This document shows, piece after piece, positions 34,457-38,585 of a stretch of DNA of 38,585 nt. This stretch comes from an uncultured bacterium (GTDB taxonomy: Bacteria; Patescibacteriota; Minisyncoccia; Phycocordibacterales; UBA9973). Position 1 is the stretch's first letter. Each line of letters starts with the position of its first letter. A program made the translations under genes and the position numbers. Location of the stretch: the NCBI GenBank assembly GCA_903888625.1, contig CAISUD010000020.1:1-38585 (forward strand), read 5' to 3'. Below the pieces are notes generated by a model. That model was given only the letters and a program-made list of their open reading frames with translations. It was not told the origin of the DNA and did not search any database.

Positions 34457-36553
34457 ATGGTTGAAGATCACTTAAAAGGCTTAAATAGTGCTCAACTGGA
34501 AGCGGCGACTCATACCGAGGGACCGCTTTTAATCGTGGCCGGAGCTGGTGCTGGCAAGACTAAAACCATCACTCATAGGATTGTGAATTTAATAAAACAA
34601 GGCATTGCTCCAGACAAAATTCTAGCTGCTACTTTCACCAATAAAGCTGCCAAAGAAATGCGAGAGAAAATACGGTTCGCAATAGCCCAATTCAAAAGCC
34701 TTGGGAGTTGCGACGGCGACGGACAGAGAAAATTTTTAGCAGAAAATTTTCGTGCTTTTGAAATGGGCTATTGCGAACCATTCGTAAGTACTTTCCATTC
34801 TTTAGGTGTATATATTATCAAAGAAAACTCACGACTAGTTGGCGTTACTAAACATTTCACAATTTTAGACGAGAACGATTCGATTTCACTGGTAAAAGAA
34901 TCTATTAAAGAATTAAATCTAGACCCAAAACAATACGAGCCAAAAAAAATTAAAGGCATTATCAGCCGAGAAAAGGGCAAATTTACTCATTTGTCTGATT
35001 ATGCAGAAAATGAAGTCAGCTATTTAGGTAAAATAGTCGCCCAAGTTTGGGATATTTATGAAAAGAAAAAATCTAAAGAAAATTCGCTGGATTTTGATGA
35101 CTTGCTTTTAAAAGCTGTAAAATTACTCAAAGAAAATGAAAATATCAGAAAAATTTATCAGGAGCGCTGGCAATATATTCATATTGACGAGTATCAAGAT
35201 ACCAATGAAGTGCAATATTTAATGTCAAAATTATTGGCAGGGGATAAAAAAAATATTTGCGTGGTGGGGGATGCTGATCAAAATATTTATTCCTGGCGTG
35301 GAGCAAATTTAAAAAATATTTTAAATTTTGAAAAAGATTATCCAAATACTAAAATAATAATTCTAGAAGAAAATTATCGCTCAACAAAAAATATTTTAGA
35401 AGCCGCCAACGAAATTATTAAGAAAAATGTTTATCGTCCAGATAAAAATTTATTTACCAAAAATAAAACTGGAGAAAAAATTTCTTTATATGAAGCTCTC
35501 GATGAAAACGATGAAGCCGATTTTGTGGCTGTGAAAATTTTAGAGATACTAGACGGAGAAACAAACGTTGCTTCGGTGGGGTCGCTGTCTGGGCTTGCTA
35601 GCCCAGCGCTGCCTCTCGACTCGTCAGCCTGCGAGACACCCCACCAAAGCAAGTTTATTCCTCCGTCTGAAATAGCAATTTTATACCGAGCAAATTTTCA
35701 ATCTCGAGTTTTAGAAGAAGCAATGTTACGCTACAATATTCCTTATCAAGTTTTGGGAACTAAATTTTTTGAACGCAAAGAAATCAAAGACACTTTGGCA
35801 TATTTACGAGCTGCTTTAAATCCAGAAAGTTTATCGGACATAAAACGAATAATAAATTTCCCGGGGAGGGGAATAGGGAAGACAACCATTGCCAAAATTT
35901 TTGCAGGTGAGAGAAATACTCTACCAATAAAAATGCAAATTAAAATTAATAATTTTTACGAACTACTTGAAGAATTAAAAGAAAAAATAAATACTTCTAA
36001 AGTAAGTGAAGTAATAAAATTTACGGTTAAAAAAACTGGCATAGAAACAGAACTTTCTTCTGGGACAGAAGAAGATTTAGAAAAATTAGAGAATATCAAA
36101 GAGCTTGCAACCTTGGCACTTAAATATGATAATCTTGAAAATGGAGCAGGGATTGAAAAACTATTAGAGGATGCATCGCTCGCTTCAGACCAAGATGGAA
36201 TTATGCTAGCTGAAAATAAAAAACAGACAACAAATGCTGTCCGTTTGATGACTGTCCACGCTTCAAAAGGCCTTGAATTCAAATACGTTTTCATCACTGG
36301 GCTCGAAGACGGACTTTTTCCCAACAACCACAATGGCGAAACAAAATCAGGCGAAGATAGAGAAGAAGAGCGAAGACTTTTTTATGTTGCCTTAACTAGA
36401 GCCAAGGAAAAATTATTTTTATCGTTTGCAAATTTTCGAACAATTTTCGGTTCACGACAAATAAATACGCCATCGGAATTTATCTCGGACATCCCAAGAG
36501 ATTTACTAGAAAAAGAAGGGGAAGACCCCGGCATTAAAACAATTTATATATAA
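34457..36553 (+). CDS. uvrD: UvrD/PcrA-type DNA helicase
   Basis: LIVAGAGAGKTKTITHRI, DEYQDTN, VGDADQNIYSWRGA, MTVHASKGLEFKYVF; leaderless start; two in-frame insertions. Confidence 0.95.
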   Translation: MVEDHLKGLNSAQLEAATHTEGPLLIVAGAGAGKTKTITHRIVNLIKQGIAPDKILAATFTNKAAKEMREKIRFAIAQFKSLGSCDGDGQRKFLAENFRAFEMGYCEPFVSTFHSLGVYIIKENSRLVGVTKHFTILDENDSISLVKESIKELNLDPKQYEPKKIKGIISREKGKFTHLSDYAENEVSYLGKIVAQVWDIYEKKKSKENSLDFDDLLLKAVKLLKENENIRKIYQERWQYIHIDEYQDTNEVQYLMSKLLAGDKKNICVVGDADQNIYSWRGANLKNILNFEKDYPNTKIIILEENYRSTKNILEAANEIIKKNVYRPDKNLFTKNKTGEKISLYEALDENDEADFVAVKILEILDGETNVASVGSLSGLASPALPLDSSACETPHQSKFIPPSEIAILYRANFQSRVLEEAMLRYNIPYQVLGTKFFERKEIKDTLAYLRAALNPESLSDIKRIINFPGRGIGKTTIAKIFAGERNTLPIKMQIKINNFYELLEELKEKINTSKVSEVIKFTVKKTGIETELSSGTEEDLEKLENIKELATLALKYDNLENGAGIEKLLEDASLASDQDGIMLAENKKQTTNAVRLMTVHASKGLEFKYVFITGLEDGLFPNNHNGETKSGEDREEERRLFYVALTRAKEKLFLSFANFRTIFGSRQINTPSEFISDIPRDLLEKEGEDPGIKTIYI
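34674..34779. repeat. 106-bp palindromic element inside uvrD
   Basis: 26-bp terminal inverted repeat GGTTCGCAATAGCCCAATTCAAAAGC with one mismatch. Confidence 0.88.
35563..35656. repeat. 94-bp three-way-junction-like palindromic element inside uvrD
   Basis: AAACGTTGCTTCGGTGGGGT ... ACCCCACCAAAGCAAGTTT with inner CTGGGCT/AGCCCAG and CTCG/CGAG. Confidence 0.85.
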
Positions 36554-36584
36554 TAGGCACTAGGCGTTAGGCTCTAGGCACTAG
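36554..36584 (+). repeat. heptanucleotide tandem repeat (TAGGCNN)x4
   Basis: TAGGCAC TAGGCGT TAGGCTC TAGGCAC TAG directly after the uvrD stop codon. Confidence 0.85.
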
Positions 36585-36592
36585 CAAATAAA

Positions 36593-37420
36593 ATGCAAAT
36601 ACAAAAACACAAAGCAAAAAAATCTTTAGGACAAAATTTTTTAAAATCAAACTTAGCTTTGAAAAAAATTGTTGAGGCTGGGGAAATTTCGCCTGACGAT
36701 ACGATTTTAGAAATTGGTCCTGGAAAAGGAGCTTTAACTGAAAAATTATTGGAGAAAAGTGATCATGTAATTGCAATTGAAAAAGACAATGCTCTTTTTA
36801 ATTTTTTAAATGAAAAATTCGAAAAAGAAATAAAAGAAAAGAAACTTATACTATTAAATGAAGACATATTGAAATTTTCAATTACAAATTACGAATTACG
36901 AATTAAAGATTACAAAATTATAGCCAACATTCCATACAATATTACTGGTGCAATTTTGAAAAAATTTTTGGCAAATAAAAATCAACCCGAAAGAATGATT
37001 TTGATGGTGCAAAATGAAGTCGCAAAAAGAATCATGGGGAAGGATGGTGAGAGTATTTTATCTATTTCAGTAAAAGCCTACGGAAATCCAAAAATAATTA
37101 TGAAAGTTCCGGCTCGGTATTTCTCTCCAGCCCCGAAGGTAGATTCAGCAGTGATAGCTATTAAAAATATTTCAAAGAAGAATTTCACCTTACTAGAGAC
37201 CCCCTCGTCCTTCGGACACTCCCCCTTAGCAGGGGGAGAGAAATTTGAAGAAAAATTCTGGGAAATTGTTCGAGCTGGGTTTGCCCATAAACGCAAAAAG
37301 CTTTCTTCAAATTTAAAAAACTACCTAGGCAACGCCTGTGTATTGGAATTAGGCAACAAAAGAGCCGAGGAACTTTCGCTCGAAGATTGGCTCGAACTTG
37401 TAAAAAATGCAGAAAATTAA
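36593..37420 (+). CDS. rsmA: 16S rRNA dimethyladenosine transferase
   Basis: KKSLGQNFLKS, ILEIGPGKGALTEKLL, IANIPYNITGAILKK; two in-frame insertions. Confidence 0.95.
   Translation: MQIQKHKAKKSLGQNFLKSNLALKKIVEAGEISPDDTILEIGPGKGALTEKLLEKSDHVIAIEKDNALFNFLNEKFEKEIKEKKLILLNEDILKFSITNYELRIKDYKIIANIPYNITGAILKKFLANKNQPERMILMVQNEVAKRIMGKDGESILSISVKAYGNPKIIMKVPARYFSPAPKVDSAVIAIKNISKKNFTLLETPSSFGHSPLAGGEKFEEKFWEIVRAGFAHKRKKLSSNLKNYLGNACVLELGNKRAEELSLEDWLELVKNAEN
37191..37245. repeat. palindromic element insertion in rsmA (peptide ETPSSFGHSPLAGGEK)
   Basis: GTCC-TTC-GGAC and CTCCCCC-TTAGCA-GGGGGAG hairpins in coding sequence. Confidence 0.7.
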
Positions 37421-37785
37421 TTTGTCCCAATAAGATTCATTGTGCCTTTGGAAATAGGTAAAACAATACAATAAGGCTGTGTCCCCATCATACATTCACC
37501 TCCAGGAGAGTATTTGCCAATAATAAACCTGCCTGAAAGAACATTACCCTTGCCTCTTATTTGTGTTGCACCTGGTAAATAAAGGTATGTTCCACTATAT
37601 TTTGCCCCGAGACCAGAAATGGTAACTTGAGAACCACCACTGCAATTACACTGCATAGTAGATGTAATCCTCCCTCCAAACCACAAAGAACCCGCGGCTA
37701 ATACAAAAGAAAAAGACACAAAAAAAAGTACCAATATTAAAATAGAAATTTTTAAACCTTTTTTACGAGAATTTATACTTTTCAT
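37417..37785 (-). CDS. secreted/anchored hypothetical protein (start revised)
   Basis: Basic N-terminus plus hydrophobic ISILILVLFFVSFSFVLAAG. Confidence 0.6.
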   Translation of the reverse strand: MKSINSRKKGLKISILILVLFFVSFSFVLAAGSLWFGGRITSTMQCNCSGGSQVTISGLGAKYSGTYLYLPGATQIRGKGNVLSGRFIIGKYSPGGECMMGTQPYCIVLPISKGTMNLIGTN

Positions 37786-37833
37786 ACACATATAGTGTAT
37801 CACAAAAAATAAATTAGTGATATAATAATCGAA

Positions 37834-38585
37834 GTGAATAAAAGTTATCTGCCGAGTAAAAAATTCATATATTCAATTATAGTGCTAGTGGTTTTGGCAG
37901 TGCTATTTTTTGTAATTTCAAGCTTAATTTCCAAGAAAAATCATTTCTCTGCCGGTGGCGACGACAATAAATTACAAACTGCTAACCTAACTTTAAACGA
38001 TTTATTAAAAAAAGACACCGATAGCGATGGTGTCCCAGATTGGCAAGAAGCCTTGTGGGGGACAGATCCCAACAATTCTGCTACATTTAATGGAGTTCCC
38101 GATGCTAACTATATTGCTCAAAAAAAGGCTGAATTAAAAGTAGCTAATGGAAGCTCGACCTCAACAGATACGGCTGACGGGACCGAAACAGACAAATTTG
38201 CTCAAGAATTTTTTGCCTCGCTAACTGCCATGCAACAAAATGGCCAAGTAGATTCTAATACTATCAACAATGTCTCCACTGCTTTGGGTCAGAAAATCGT
38301 AGACCCGACAATTATAGACACCTACACAGACCAGGATGTTAAAATTGCCGATAGCGATGGAGTAACTGCTCAAAAAACCTATTATGATTCTATCGAGAAA
38401 CTTTTTAATACTTATACTAAAAAGGGAATTGGGGATGAAGTAGAAATAACCAGCATTTTAGCTGACTCTACCGGAAGTGGAGCAAGCGATAAAACAAAAT
38501 ATGCAAATAAATTATCGACAATCGCTAGTGCCTACCAAGAATATGCTACAAAATTAATGGCTATGTCGGTACCTCAAACTTTAGC
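37834..38585 (+). CDS. membrane-anchored protein with DxDxDG (thrombospondin type-3-like) motif, truncated by window end
   Basis: GTG 7 nt after TGATATAAT; VNKSYLPSKKFIYSIIVLVVLAVLFFVISS...KKDTDSDGVPDWQEALWGTDPNN; frame open to the end. Confidence 0.8.
   Translation, partial: MNKSYLPSKKFIYSIIVLVVLAVLFFVISSLISKKNHFSAGGDDNKLQTANLTLNDLLKKDTDSDGVPDWQEALWGTDPNNSATFNGVPDANYIAQKKAELKVANGSSTSTDTADGTETDKFAQEFFASLTAMQQNGQVDSNTINNVSTALGQKIVDPTIIDTYTDQDVKIADSDGVTAQKTYYDSIEKLFNTYTKKGIGDEVEITSILADSTGSGASDKTKYANKLSTIASAYQEYATKLMAMSVPQTL

Noticed and set aside
1-38585. Alternative genetic code (UGA recoding, as in some CPR lineages)
   Set aside because: Core genes have full-length frames under the standard code with normal stop positions.

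Overview
AT-rich window with compact gene packing, consistent with a Patescibacteria/CPR (Parcubacteria-like) chromosome; that placement is inferred from gene content and style, not tested. Recognisable genes are yifB/comM, a DksA/TraR zinc-finger protein, pnp, a NYN/LabA-like protein, rpsO, a Xer-type recombinase, a SAM methyltransferase, an ExoIII-family nuclease, a TrmB-like regulator, a radical SAM protein, murI, a TMEM175-like channel, a Cys-rich zinc-ribbon protein split by a frameshift, cca, four tRNAs (Arg-TCG, Gly-GCC, Pro-TGG, Gly-TCC), a YraN-like protein, shikimate kinase, a ZIP transporter, a bPH2 protein, a LysM/M23 peptidase, a uvrD/pcrA-type helicase and rsmA. A ~10 kb block (24.7-34.0 kb) holds mostly unassignable large proteins. 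Main signals: (1) many palindromic or fold-back elements, several inserted in frame inside housekeeping genes (cca x2, uvrD x2, rsmA, xer 5' end), resembling Rickettsia palindromic elements; (2) a cluster of parS-like palindromes plus a perfect DnaA-box 9-mer around 19.76-20.75 kb; (3) a promoter-to-terminator unit at 28.57-29.06 kb with an unusually GC-rich small ORF made of back-to-back hairpins; (4) recurrent leaderless gene starts with (often extended) -10 boxes 6-7 nt before the start codon; (5) long leader hairpins upstream of three genes; (6) a covarying hairpin pair in two convergent intergenic gaps. All calls are by eye from sequence and the supplied ORFs; no database search was done.
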